From contig NZ_RBZQ01000001.1 in assembly GCF_003640395.1 (NCBI RefSeq), forward strand, positions 310,001 to 374,000: a stretch of 64,000 nucleotides of DNA. Direction: 5' to 3'. Below, piece by piece: positions 54,798-62,252 of the stretch (within the stretch, counting starts at the first letter, position 1; the number at the start of each line of letters is the position of its first letter). The notes beneath the pieces were generated by a model that searched no databases, was not told where the DNA came from, and saw nothing but the letters and a program-made list of their open reading frames with translations. The position numbers and the translations under genes were made by a program. This stretch comes from Stutzerimonas urumqiensis. Its GTDB lineage: Bacteria; Pseudomonadota; Gammaproteobacteria; Pseudomonadales; Pseudomonadaceae.

Positions 54798-55199
54798 ATG
54801 AGCACACGCTTCAGCAAAGCAGGGGCAGCGCTATCCCTAGCCTATGCCGTAACTACTGTCGGTTGCATTATTGCTTCACTCGTCATCCAGGGCGATGCGA
54901 AAGGACGCTTTGTGCTTTTACAGCTTCCTATCGCCTTTCAAATCGGTCCGTTTCAAGCTCTAGGGCTAGGGGAATTTTTGGCATCACTCGGGTGGGTTGC
55001 CTCGTACTTAGTTTTTGCCATTCCAACCATAGTCGGTTTGTATTTCGTTGGCAGTACGATTGGTCGGTTTTTTAGTTTGTATCGCTACCTAACAAACGGT
55101 TCAAGCCGCTCGCTACGCTCCCTAGGACGGGCTAAAGCCCGCCCCTTAACCAAACGTTATATGCCACTTGAATTATCTGCGAGCCAGCCCGATGGATGA
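54798..55199 (+). CDS. Cassette 7: small membrane protein whose frame runs through attC7
   Basis: 133 residues. Two or three hydrophobic segments (about 8-30, 55-90) make up the cassette-encoded part. No stop codon occurs before attC7, so about the last 36 residues (from LTNGSSRSLRSLGRAKARP) are encoded by attC7 and the first bases of cassette 8. The stop at 55197-55199 overlaps the cassette 8 start region. The protein tail would therefore depend on which cassette lies downstream. No family recognised. Confidence 0.7.
   Translation: MSTRFSKAGAALSLAYAVTTVGCIIASLVIQGDAKGRFVLLQLPIAFQIGPFQALGLGEFLASLGWVASYLVFAIPTIVGLYFVGSTIGRFFSLYRYLTNGSSRSLRSLGRAKARPLTKRYMPLELSASQPDG
55090..55162 (+). repeat. 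attC7 (73 bp, type A)
   Basis: Opens ACCTAAC/TAACAAA and ends GTTATAT (55156-55162). Lies inside the open frame of cassette 7. Confidence 0.9.
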
Positions 55200-55453
55200 A
55201 ATCATTACAGTCCTAGCAATAGCCTTGATCTTTCCATTCATGGCTTTTCTTGCCGTCGGCTTCGGTATACCGGCATTTCTGAGTCTTAAAAAAGCAACAG
55301 AGAATGAAACGCCTTGGTGGGGAAAAGTAATACTCATATTCGGAGCCATACTATGGGGAACGGCTGCCGTACCCTGCACTTATCGGCTTAGCAATAGGAA
55401 CTATACTCTGGTGGCTTGCATTCAAAAAAATCGACAAAAGTAAAGAGCAATAA
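55192..55453 (+). pseudogene. Cassette 8: small membrane protein disrupted by a frameshift
   Basis: The frame from 55192 encodes MDEIITVLAIALIFPFMAFL, a second helix (VILIFGAILWGTAAVP) and then loses hydrophobic character, ending at 55443. In the next frame the sequence continues as ALIGLAIGTILWWLAFKKI to a stop at 55451-55453. Removing one C from CCC at 55372-55374 joins both parts into an intact three-helix protein of about 86 residues. Either a true inactivating insertion or a sequencing error in a short homopolymer. The unshifted product would be 83 residues. Confidence 0.72.
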
Positions 55454-55490
55454 AATCAACAAACACACAAAAACCAGTTACTTTGGAATA

Positions 55491-55563
55491 TAACAATGCG
55501 CTCAAAGCGCTCACTTCGTTTGCTGGGGCCGGCGAAGCCGGCCCCTTAGCTTAATCATTAGGC
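55491..55563 (+). repeat. attC8 (73 bp, type B)
   Basis: Opens ATATAAC/TAACAAT and ends ATTAGGC (55557-55563). The base at the recombination point is A instead of the conserved G, unlike every other attC here. Hairpin GGCCGGCGAAGCCGGCC in the centre. Confidence 0.85.
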
Positions 55564-55571
55564 GTTACTGA

Positions 55572-55976
55572 ATGAACCATCCATATCGCACGCCAACCTC
55601 AAGCTTGTACATAGGCGCTCTGGGTGGCGGCTACCTTAGCGGGAACAAGCCACTCTGGAAGGCATTTTGGCTTGTCTATATTCTAGGCTTTCTCATTTTC
55701 TACACAGCGCAGATAGTAGGTGTGAATTCGAGCTGGTTTACATGCATAATTATAAATATTCGTGACATCACAGGCTTTAATACAAGAACGGCCACCTACA
55801 TCACAGTTGTACTGCCAATTTTTGTCTACTCAATATTTTGTTGGATTTCAGTTTGGAAATGTTCAAAAAACACAGAAAGAAAATACTGGGCATACATTGC
55901 TAAAGCTGTGATTGTTTTGCACGCACTGTGGTTAGCCACGAAAACACTTTCCTTTGTTCCATGGCTTAACTCGTGA
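55572..55976 (+). CDS. Cassette 9: small membrane protein
   Basis: 134 residues with three hydrophobic helices (about 30-50, 75-95 and 108-126), preceded by a polar N-terminus NHPYRTPTSSLYIG. Polar loop with FTCIIINIRDITGF between. No family recognised. Starts 8 bp inside the cassette with no evident RBS. A 46-bp non-coding tail separates the stop from attC9. Confidence 0.75.
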   Translation: MNHPYRTPTSSLYIGALGGGYLSGNKPLWKAFWLVYILGFLIFYTAQIVGVNSSWFTCIIINIRDITGFNTRTATYITVVLPIFVYSIFCWISVWKCSKNTERKYWAYIAKAVIVLHALWLATKTLSFVPWLNS

Positions 55977-56022
55977 CCATAATCGAAATACAGAAAATCC
56001 ATACTCAATCCGTGTCGAAGCC

Positions 56023-56095
56023 TAACAACTGGTTCAAATCGTTCGCTTCGCTCACTGGGACGGGCTAAAGCCCGCCCCTTAACCAAACGTTGGGC
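56023..56095 (+). repeat. attC9 (73 bp, type A)
   Basis: Opens GCCTAAC/TAACAAC and ends GTTGGGC (56089-56095); central sequence identical in style to attC2. Confidence 0.9.
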
Positions 56096-56135
56096 GCCAT
56101 CATTCATCGCATACGGAAAAGCGAGCATCTAAAAA

Positions 56136-56474
56136 ATGAGAAGACTACTAATCTATCCAAGCTTTTTTGATCTCGCATTAATCATCGCTCTTCATCTGGC
56201 GACCAAGTCACTGCTTCAAGAGTTTTACCTGGCTTTAGTCGTGGTCATTACAGTTGTAGTTTTGCGCTTCATTCTGGCATGGGCGCTTTATGGCGTTCTT
56301 GTGTCGCGCGCAAGAAATTGGTACATAAAGCAATTTATCTATATGTTTATTGGAGCTCTGGTTGCTTACATTTACAGCTTCCAGCAGTTTCCTTGGATGT
56401 TCGCTACATATTTTGCCAGCGCATCGTTTGTAGAGGTTATCTTTTCACTTAAGCGGTCTAAAAATCTTGTTTAG
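56136..56474 (+). CDS. Cassette 10: small membrane protein
   Basis: 112 residues, almost entirely hydrophobic, with about four helices (9-28, 31-55, 66-84, 88-105). Basic residues between helices 2 and 3 (SRARNWYIKQ) suggest the loop faces the cytoplasm. No family recognised. It starts 46 bp inside the cassette. Confidence 0.72.
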   Translation: MRRLLIYPSFFDLALIIALHLATKSLLQEFYLALVVVITVVVLRFILAWALYGVLVSRARNWYIKQFIYMFIGALVAYIYSFQQFPWMFATYFASASFVEVIFSLKRSKNLV

Positions 56475-56510
56475 TTTAATCATGCATTCTGCAAGTTTGC
56501 GGTGAACGCC

Positions 56511-56583
56511 CAACAAACGGTTCAAATCGTTCGCTTCGCTCTCTGGGACCGCGTACCGCGGCCCCTTAACCTAAACGTTAGAG
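56511..56583 (+). repeat. attC10 (73 bp, type A variant)
   Basis: Opens GCCCAAC/CAACAAA, complementary to the cassette's left edge GTTGGGC, and ends GTTAGAG (56577-56583). The central hairpin is changed to GACCGCGTACCGCGGCC. Confidence 0.88.
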
Positions 56584-56591
56584 CACATCAA

Positions 56592-56849
56592 ATGAGCAGT
56601 TGCAGAGTGTTTGAGGGCAGAAGATATGAAGTTATCTTTGGAAGCGACGTACAAAGGAATGGTGTATACCTTGAGCTTTCAGAGAAGACCGATGCGGTTA
56701 TTGAAATACTAGCCGAGGTATTTTTCTACGACGAAGCGGGTAAGGTTGTTTTCAACACCTACAAGGAAGGCATACCTTTTCAGTTAATCCATTGGCTTGC
56801 CGAATCCGCCACCAAAGAAGGGTGGCCTATTACTTGGCTCGAGCTCTAA
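56592..56849 (+). CDS. Cassette 11 protein, unknown function
   Basis: 85 residues from the ATG at 56592; the open frame reaching back to 56502 is attC10 sequence. Soluble, acidic, with alternating beta-like stretches (RYEVIFGSDVQRNGVYLELSEK, AVIEILAEVFFYDEAGK) and a C-terminal GWPITWLEL. No RBS and no family recognised. Confidence 0.72.
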   Translation: MSSCRVFEGRRYEVIFGSDVQRNGVYLELSEKTDAVIEILAEVFFYDEAGKVVFNTYKEGIPFQLIHWLAESATKEGWPITWLEL

Positions 56850-56919
56850 CAATGCGCTCAATCGCTCACTTCGTTCGCTGGGGCGGGCTAAAGCCCGCCC
56901 GTTAGCTTAATCGTTAACT
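56847..56919 (+). repeat. attC11 (73 bp, type B), last site of the array
   Basis: Opens CTCTAAC/TAACAAT over the stop and ends GTTAACT (56913-56919). The following 160 bp carry no gene and mark the junction with host sequence. Confidence 0.88.
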
Positions 56920-57083
56920 GTCATCGAAATCTGAATGTATCCGTCACCAATTCGCTCAGCCAACCCCACTGAACTAACCCCCACCCTCACGATCCTCTCT
57001 TAAGCACATTCCACCGCGAGCCTGGCGGGCCGTTGCATTCGCAGCAGTAGCAGGCCAGGTCGCCGAGCGATGAGGAGTCGTCC

Positions 57084-57521
57084 GTGACCGCAACCACCTA
57101 CCGTCCCCGAGCCACCTACCGAAGCCGACCCGGTGCGCTGCATGCCACGTTGCTGGCCGGCACCGTGCCGTTGTTTCTCGGTGCCTTGCTGAGCGATGTC
57201 GTCTATTACCGCACCTTCGAGATTCAGTGGACCATCTTTGCGTCCTGGCTGATCGCCGGGGGCCTGCTGTTCGGTGGGCTGGCGGTTCTGTTCGCGCTGG
57301 TCGGGCTGTTTCGCGCCGCGAACAAAGGCGGACGGCCGCTGGCTTACCTGTTGCTGCTGATCGCGACCTGGGTGCTGGGCTTCATCAATGCGCTGGAGCA
57401 TGCGAAGGATGCCTGGGCGGTCATGCCGTTGGGGTTGGTGCTGTCGGTCATCGTCACGCTGCTGGCTTGCGTGGCGACCGGCGTCGGACTGGCGAAGCGG
57501 CGCGCGGGAGGTGTGGCATGA
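57084..57521 (+). CDS. DUF2231-like membrane protein
   Basis: 145 residues from the GTG at 57084, with GAGGAG eight bases upstream. Four hydrophobic helices (about 20-42, 48-72, 83-105 and 112-138). The stretch LHATLLAGTVPLFLGALLSDVVYYRTFEIQWTIFASWLI is typical of DUF2231 proteins found beside sugar dehydrogenases or cytochromes. Its stop overlaps the start of the dehydrogenase (ATGA), so the two form a unit and the membrane protein may serve as an electron-transfer or anchoring partner (inference). Confidence 0.85.
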   Translation: MTATTYRPRATYRSRPGALHATLLAGTVPLFLGALLSDVVYYRTFEIQWTIFASWLIAGGLLFGGLAVLFALVGLFRAANKGGRPLAYLLLLIATWVLGFINALEHAKDAWAVMPLGLVLSVIVTLLACVATGVGLAKRRAGGVA

Positions 57522-58810
57522 GGCATTGCAAAGCACTGAGCACCCTGACGATGGCCCTATTGCTGGCCGCCTGCGGTGGCGAGCAGGACGCCACCGTGCT
57601 GCTGGTCGGGCCCGATCCGAAGCTGCCCGAGCCGCAGCGCGGGCTGTTGCCCAGCATGAACATCGCCGATCCGGCGAGCTGGGGCGACCGCACGCCGACG
57701 GTCCCGGAGGGCTTCAGCATCACGGCTATTGCGAAGGACCTGCAGATCCCGCGGCAGACGCTGGTGCTGCCCAACGGCGACATCCTGGTGGCGGAGGGGC
57801 GGGGCGGTAATGCGCCGAAGCTCAAGCCCAAGGACGTGATCGCCGGCTACATCAAGGCGCAGGGCACGACGTCGGTGAAGAGCGGCAACCGCCTGACGCT
57901 GCTGCGTGATGCCGATGGCGACGGCACCTACGAACTGCAGACGGTGTTCGCCGACAACCTCAACGCGCCGTATGGCCTCGCTTATCACGACGGCAACCTG
58001 TACGTGGCCAACCAGGATTCGCTGGTGCGCTTCGACTACCAGGACGGCCAGACCGAGGCGAGCGGCCCGCCGGTGAAGGTCACGGACCTTCCGTCCGCGA
58101 TCAACCACCACTGGACCAAGGCGATGACGGTTAGCCCGGATGGGCGCTTCCTCTACGTCGGCATCGGCTCGAACAGCAACATCACCGAACGCGGGATGGA
58201 GGCGGAAGTCGACCGCGCCATGATCTGGCAGATCGATGCCGAGACCGGCGCGCACAAGCCCTACGCCACGGGTCTGCGCAACCCGACCGCGCTGGACATG
58301 CAGCCGGGCTCCGACCAGCTCTGGGCCGTGGTGAACGAGCGGGACGAACTCGGCCCGCACCTGGTGCCGGACTACCTGACCTCGGTGCGCGAGGGCGCCT
58401 TCTACGGCTGGCCGTACAGCTACTGGGGGCAGAATGTGGATGAGCGGGTGCGGCCGCAGAACCCGGACCTGGTGGCCGCCGCGATCAAGCCGGACTACGC
58501 GCTGGGCGCCCACGTCGCGGCGCTGGGCCTGGACTTTTCTTCGCCGGTCATGGGGCCGCAGTTTGCCGAGGGCGCTTTCGTCGGCATGCACGGCAGCTGG
58601 AACCGCGAGCGACCGGCTGGCTACAAGGTGGTGTTCGTGCCGTTCAGCAATGGCCGCCCGTCAGGCGAGCCGGTCGATTTCGTGACCGGTTTTCAAACCG
58701 ACGGCAAGACGATGGGCCGGCCGGTGGGCGTGACGGTCGATCCGGAAGGCGCCTTGATCGTGGCGGACGACCTGGCGAACATCGTGTGGCGGGTGACGCG
58801 CACGCCGTAG
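57518..58810 (+). CDS. PQQ-dependent sugar (L-sorbosone-type) dehydrogenase lipoprotein
   Basis: 430 residues. A lipoprotein signal (lipobox LAAC, Cys19) is followed by a beta-propeller of the glucose/sorbosone dehydrogenase family: PNGDILVAEGRGG, NAPYGLAYHDGNLYVANQD, DGRFLYVGIGSNSNITERG, RNPTALDMQPGSDQLWAVVNERD, GMHGSWNRERPAGYKVV. It should oxidise an aldose or similar substrate in the periplasm with PQQ; substrate unknown. Coupled to the upstream DUF2231-like gene and followed by a terminator. Confidence 0.9.
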   Translation: MRHCKALSTLTMALLLAACGGEQDATVLLVGPDPKLPEPQRGLLPSMNIADPASWGDRTPTVPEGFSITAIAKDLQIPRQTLVLPNGDILVAEGRGGNAPKLKPKDVIAGYIKAQGTTSVKSGNRLTLLRDADGDGTYELQTVFADNLNAPYGLAYHDGNLYVANQDSLVRFDYQDGQTEASGPPVKVTDLPSAINHHWTKAMTVSPDGRFLYVGIGSNSNITERGMEAEVDRAMIWQIDAETGAHKPYATGLRNPTALDMQPGSDQLWAVVNERDELGPHLVPDYLTSVREGAFYGWPYSYWGQNVDERVRPQNPDLVAAAIKPDYALGAHVAALGLDFSSPVMGPQFAEGAFVGMHGSWNRERPAGYKVVFVPFSNGRPSGEPVDFVTGFQTDGKTMGRPVGVTVDPEGALIVADDLANIVWRVTRTP

Positions 58811-58832
58811 TCGAGTCGGGCAGACCGAACGC

Positions 58833-58862
58833 AAAGCCGGCGATCGAGAGGTCGCCGGCTTT
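58833..58862. terminator. Shared terminator between the dehydrogenase and SnoaL-like genes
   Basis: An 11-bp perfect stem (58833-58843 with 58852-58862) with an 8-nt loop, flanked by A and T on the two sides so it may serve both converging transcripts. Confidence 0.75.
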
Positions 58863-58874
58863 GTCGTTTCCCCA

Positions 58875-59267
58875 TCACATGCCGAGTTGGGCGGCAACCG
58901 CGGCTTTGTCGATGACGGACCAGACGGTTCGAATGTGCCCCTCGCTGAATGTGTAGAACACGTTTTCGCTGAAGCTGACGCGCCGGCCGTTAACCGGCAG
59001 GCCGAACAGCAATCCGACCGGGGTGCAGTCGAACCACAGCCGTGCGGCGACGTGGGGCGGGTCGACGATCAGTTGCTGGACCTCGAAGTGCAGGTCCGGG
59101 ATGGCGGCGAAGTCGCCTTCGAGCATGGCGCGGTAGCCAGCCAGGCCGACGCGCTCGCCGTTGTAGTGCACGGCGTCGTCGACGAAGCGGCCGAGGGTTG
59201 GCCAATTCTGCGCGTTGAGGCAGACGATGTAGCCGCGATAGCGCTCGGCGAGGTCGGTCTTTTCCAT
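58875..59267 (-). CDS. SnoaL-like (NTF2-fold) protein
   Basis: 130 residues with the SnoaL/ester-cyclase pattern: an N-terminal helix pair (ERYRGYIVCLNAQNWPTLGRFVDDAVHYNGERVG), FAAIPDLHFEVQQLIVDPPHVAARLWFDCTPVG, and SFSENVFYTFSEGHI with the DVWSVIDK-type end. These small alpha+beta barrels act as isomerases, hydrolases or ligand binders; substrate not known. Convergent with the dehydrogenase. Confidence 0.85.
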   Translation of the reverse strand: MEKTDLAERYRGYIVCLNAQNWPTLGRFVDDAVHYNGERVGLAGYRAMLEGDFAAIPDLHFEVQQLIVDPPHVAARLWFDCTPVGLLFGLPVNGRRVSFSENVFYTFSEGHIRTVWSVIDKAAVAAQLGM

Positions 59268-59550
59268 TGGCGTGCTCGCTTGGTCATGGAGTCATCCACC
59301 ATCGAACCCGTTGCGGCGAAACAGTTCACGGCCCGGTTCGATGCTTTGTCGTTGGTAGGGCGGATTTAGGCGCGATGCAGAGGATCTGCCGTGGGGTGGT
59401 GTTTGGTTTGGGGGTGCATTGCTTTTGCAGATGCGCTCTACGGGTGGAGGAATTGGCCGGCAGAACGATGGGCTGCCGGACGATGTGGGTGCACGGGGCG
59501 TGGTTGGTGGAAACGCTTTGCGGTTTTTTATCTTGGTGATCGTGCAGTGC

Positions 59551-59579
59551 CTTTTCGCCAGCAAGCTGGCTCCTACAAA
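59551..59579. repeat. Pseudomonas REP-type palindrome
   Basis: GCCAGCAAGCTGGC (59557-59570) forms a hairpin and is followed by TCCTACA, the typical tail of Pseudomonas repetitive extragenic palindromes. Confidence 0.75.
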
Positions 59580-59584
59580 AAGCG

Positions 59585-59777
59585 GGTGGGGCATGGGTAT
59601 GCAGGCGGTGGAGGCGGGCTGGCGGCTGTAGGGCGGATCCAGGCGCGAAGCGGACGATCCGCCGGGGGTTGGTGTTCGGCGAGGTGGGGCATGGGTGTGC
59701 AGGCGGTGGAGGCGGGCTGGCGGATGTAGGGCGGATCCAGGCGCGAAGCGGACGATCCGCCGGGGGTTGGTGTTCGG
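59585..59777. repeat. Two 95-bp direct repeats with internal hairpin
   Basis: Units 59585-59679 and 59683-59777 differ at very few positions. Each carries GGCGGATC...GATCCGCC, an 8-bp inverted repeat with a 16-nt centre, after GTAG. A third, diverged copy of the GTAGGGCGGAT unit begins at about 59356. These resemble pseudomonad intergenic repeats. Confidence 0.88.
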
Positions 59778-59814
59778 TGTGGTGATGCATTGGGTCGCGA
59801 ATGCATCCTACGGG

Positions 59815-59912
59815 CGGCAGGTCGGCAGGTCGGCAGGTCGGCAGGGCGGCAGGGCGGGCGGCAGGGATGGGCGGCAGGGATGGGCGGCAGGGATGGGCGG
59901 CAGAGCGATAGG
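59815..59912. repeat. Low-complexity tandem GGCAGG-based repeats
   Basis: About four copies of GGCAGGTC are followed by three copies of a 13-mer GATGGGCGGCAGG. A probable site of slippage. Confidence 0.85.
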
Positions 59913-59965
59913 CCGGGCAGGCTCCGCGCGCTCCGCCCCTCTCCCGCGGGGAGAGGGGCGGGTAC

Positions 59966-61117
59966 TTACAGCGCGTAGTTCACCAGCTCGCGCGCGATGA
60001 GCAAGCGCTGGATTTCGCTCGAGCCTTCATAGATTTGCGTGATGCGGGCGTCGCGGTAGTACTTCTCGACGGGGTAGTCCTCGAGGTAGCCGTAGCCGCC
60101 GTGGATCTGGATGGCCTGCGAGCAGACCTTTTCGGCCATCTCCGAGGCGAACAGCTTGGCTTGCGAGGCTTCGGAGAGGCAGGGCAGGCCGGCGCTGCGC
60201 AGGCGGGCGGCATGTAGGATGAGCAGGCGGGTGGCGTTCAGGCGGGTGTGCATGTCGGCGAGCATGTTGGCGATGCTTTGGTGCTCGGCGATGGGCTTGC
60301 CGAACTGCACGCGCACGCGGGCGTAGCCGAGCGCGGCCTCGAACGCGGCGCGGGCGATGCCGAGGGCCTGGGCGGCAATGCCGATGCGGCCGCCTTCTAG
60401 GTTGGACAGGGCGATCGCCAGGCCCTTGCCGCGTTCGCCGAGCAGGTTGGCTTCGGGGATGCGGCAGTCGCTGAAGGTCACGGCGCAGGTGTCGGAGGCA
60501 CGCAGGCCCATCTTGCTTTCGGTGCGCTCGACCGCGAAGCCGGGCGTGTCGGTCGGCACGAGAAAGGCGGAAAGGCCCTTCTTGCCGAGATCCGGGTCGG
60601 TCACGGCGAAGACGATCGCCAGTTTCGCGCGCTTGGCGTTGCTGCAGAACTGCTTGGCGCCGTTGAGTACCCAGTGGCCGTCCTTCAGTTCGGCGCGGGT
60701 GCGCAGGTTGTGCGCCTCGGAGCCGGCCTGCGGTTCGGTCAGGGCGAAGCAGCCGATGGCGTGTCCGCTGGCCATTTCCGCGAGCCACTCGTCCTTCTGC
60801 GCCTGGCTGCCGTATTTGAGGATCGGCCCGCAGCCGACCGAGTTATGGATGCTCATCAGCGCGCCCGCCGCACCATCGCCGGCGGAAATTTCTTCGACGG
60901 CCAGGGCGTAGGCGACGTAGTCCAGGTAGCTGCCGCCCCATTCCTCGGGCACGACCATGCCCAGCAGGCCGAGGTCGCCCATCTGCGCGACCAGGGCGTC
61001 GTCGATCCAGCCGGCTTCTTCCCAGGCGCGGGCGCGCGGGGCGATCTGCTCGCGGGCGAAGTCGCGCGCCATGTCGCGGATCATGCGTTGGTCTTCGGTC
61101 AGTTCGATGTCGTGCAT
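59966..61117 (-). CDS. Acyl-CoA dehydrogenase (isobutyryl/short-branched type likely)
   Basis: A 383-residue FAD-dependent acyl-CoA dehydrogenase. N-terminal helices ([24 protein letters not shown]), FAD and substrate motifs [18 protein letters not shown], and the C-terminal [43 protein letters not shown] with the catalytic base candidate in GYLED. The neighbours (enoyl-CoA hydratases, 3-hydroxyisobutyrate dehydrogenase) imply isobutyryl-CoA in valine degradation. It is the last gene of a minus-strand operon, 31 bp after the hydrolase gene. Confidence 0.93.
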   Translation of the reverse strand: MHDIELTEDQRMIRDMARDFAREQIAPRARAWEEAGWIDDALVAQMGDLGLLGMVVPEEWGGSYLDYVAYALAVEEISAGDGAAGALMSIHNSVGCGPILKYGSQAQKDEWLAEMASGHAIGCFALTEPQAGSEAHNLRTRAELKDGHWVLNGAKQFCSNAKRAKLAIVFAVTDPDLGKKGLSAFLVPTDTPGFAVERTESKMGLRASDTCAVTFSDCRIPEANLLGERGKGLAIALSNLEGGRIGIAAQALGIARAAFEAALGYARVRVQFGKPIAEHQSIANMLADMHTRLNATRLLILHAARLRSAGLPCLSEASQAKLFASEMAEKVCSQAIQIHGGYGYLEDYPVEKYYRDARITQIYEGSSEIQRLLIARELVNYAL

Positions 61118-61148
61118 CGCACCATTCTCCTCGTGAATTCGGGCGCCT

Positions 61149-62252
61149 TCAGGCGGTCACCAGACGGCGCGACCTGGCGGCAGCGGGCTTGAAGCCGGCG
61201 AAGAAGGCCGCCACCCGGTCGGCGTCGACGGCGTCCAGGCTCGGCGGGTTCCAGTGCGGGTTCTTGTCCTTGTGGACGATGAGCGCGCGCACGCCTTCCA
61301 TGATGTCGCCCTGGGCGAACCACTGGCGATCCAAGTGCAGTTCGAGGGCGAAGCAGGCCGGCAGGTCGAGCAGGCGGCCGCGATGGAGCAGCTCGCGGGT
61401 GACGCACATGGCCAGCGGCGAGCGGCCGTCCATCACCTTGAGCGTCGCTTGCGCCCAGTCGCGGTAGGCGGGGCGCTGCTCCTCGGCCAGCGCGGCGCGG
61501 ATGGCCTGTACGTCGGCATGCGCGAAGTGCGCGTCGATGGCCGGGCGCAGGGCTTCCAGCTCGGCGGTGGCCGGTCGGCCGACGGCGAGCGAGGAGACCA
61601 GCGTACGCAAGGCTTCCTCGGGGTGCACCGACCAGCTCATGCCGTCCAGGCAGCGGTCCAGTTCGGTCAGCTGATCATGGGTGATGCAGTGATCAGCGAG
61701 GCCGGCATAGAGCGCATCGGCCGCATCGATGTGGACGCCGGTCACACCCAGGTAGGTGCCGAGTTCGCCCGGCAGCCGTGAGAGGAAGTAGCTGCCGCCG
61801 ACGTCCGGGAAATAGCCGATGCCGACTTCCGGCATGCCCATGCGCGCCCGCTCGGTGATCACCCGCAGCGTCGCGCCCTGGACCAGTCCCATGCCGCCGC
61901 CGAGGACGAAGCCGTCCATTAGCGCCAGCACCGGCTTCGGATAGGTGTGGATGTAGTGATCGAGCGCGTACTCCTCCTCGAAGAAGGTCTCGTGCGCGGT
62001 ATCGCCGGCCTTGAAGCTGTCGTACAGGAAGCGAATGTCGCCGCCGGCGCAGAAGGCTTTCTCGCCGTTCGCGCGCAGCACCACGGCGTGAATGGCCGGG
62101 TCCTCGGCCCACTCGGCGAGCTGGCCGTGCAACTGGCGGATCATGTCCAGCGTCAGCGCGTTGAGGCCGGCGGGGCGATTGAGCGTCAGGTGGCCGATGC
62201 GGTTGCGCACCGCCGACAGGACGGGGCGTTCGGTCGCTGGGGTGTCGGTCAT
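61149..62252 (-). CDS. 3-hydroxyisobutyryl-CoA hydrolase-like crotonase-fold protein
   Basis: A 367-residue crotonase-superfamily protein. N-terminal crotonase core ([86 protein letters not shown]) and the long C-terminal extension ([16 protein letters not shown]) typical of 3-hydroxyisobutyryl-CoA hydrolases rather than plain enoyl-CoA hydratases. It overlaps the upstream mmsB by 4 bp (ATGA). It would release 3-hydroxyisobutyrate in valine degradation. Confidence 0.9.
   Translation of the reverse strand: MTDTPATERPVLSAVRNRIGHLTLNRPAGLNALTLDMIRQLHGQLAEWAEDPAIHAVVLRANGEKAFCAGGDIRFLYDSFKAGDTAHETFFEEEYALDHYIHTYPKPVLALMDGFVLGGGMGLVQGATLRVITERARMGMPEVGIGYFPDVGGSYFLSRLPGELGTYLGVTGVHIDAADALYAGLADHCITHDQLTELDRCLDGMSWSVHPEEALRTLVSSLAVGRPATAELEALRPAIDAHFAHADVQAIRAALAEEQRPAYRDWAQATLKVMDGRSPLAMCVTRELLHRGRLLDLPACFALELHLDRQWFAQGDIMEGVRALIVHKDKNPHWNPPSLDAVDADRVAAFFAGFKPAAARSRRLVTA

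Larger units (their letters stand above)
50528..56919. mobile_element. Chromosomal integron with eleven gene cassettes (P. stutzeri-type)
   Basis: It comprises an integron integrase gene (minus strand), an attI/promoter region and eleven cassettes ordered 51681-56913, each with one gene and one attC. Eight attC sites are 73-bp and closely related to each other; three (attC1, attC5, attC6) differ in length. For ten of eleven cassettes the 7-bp sequence at its left edge (G+TTRRRY-like) is the exact reverse complement of the 7 bp that open its own attC, which fixes the boundaries. The cassettes are AT-richer than the flanks. The right end is at 56913/56914, followed by host-like sequence and a DUF2231-like gene. 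Confidence 0.93.
59268..59965. other. Repeat-rich intergenic region (about 700 bp)
   Basis: No gene is supportable; the open frames here are Arg/Pro/Gly-rich products of repeats. It contains a diverged repeat copy (59356-59410), a REP-like palindrome, two 95-bp direct repeats and a low-complexity GGCAGG tract, all listed separately. Confidence 0.8.

Noticed and set aside
59391..59806. Several open frames of 60-150 codons on both strands between 59.27 and 60.0 kb
   Set aside because: They are translations of repeats, rich in Arg, Gly, Pro and Ser, with no start signals.
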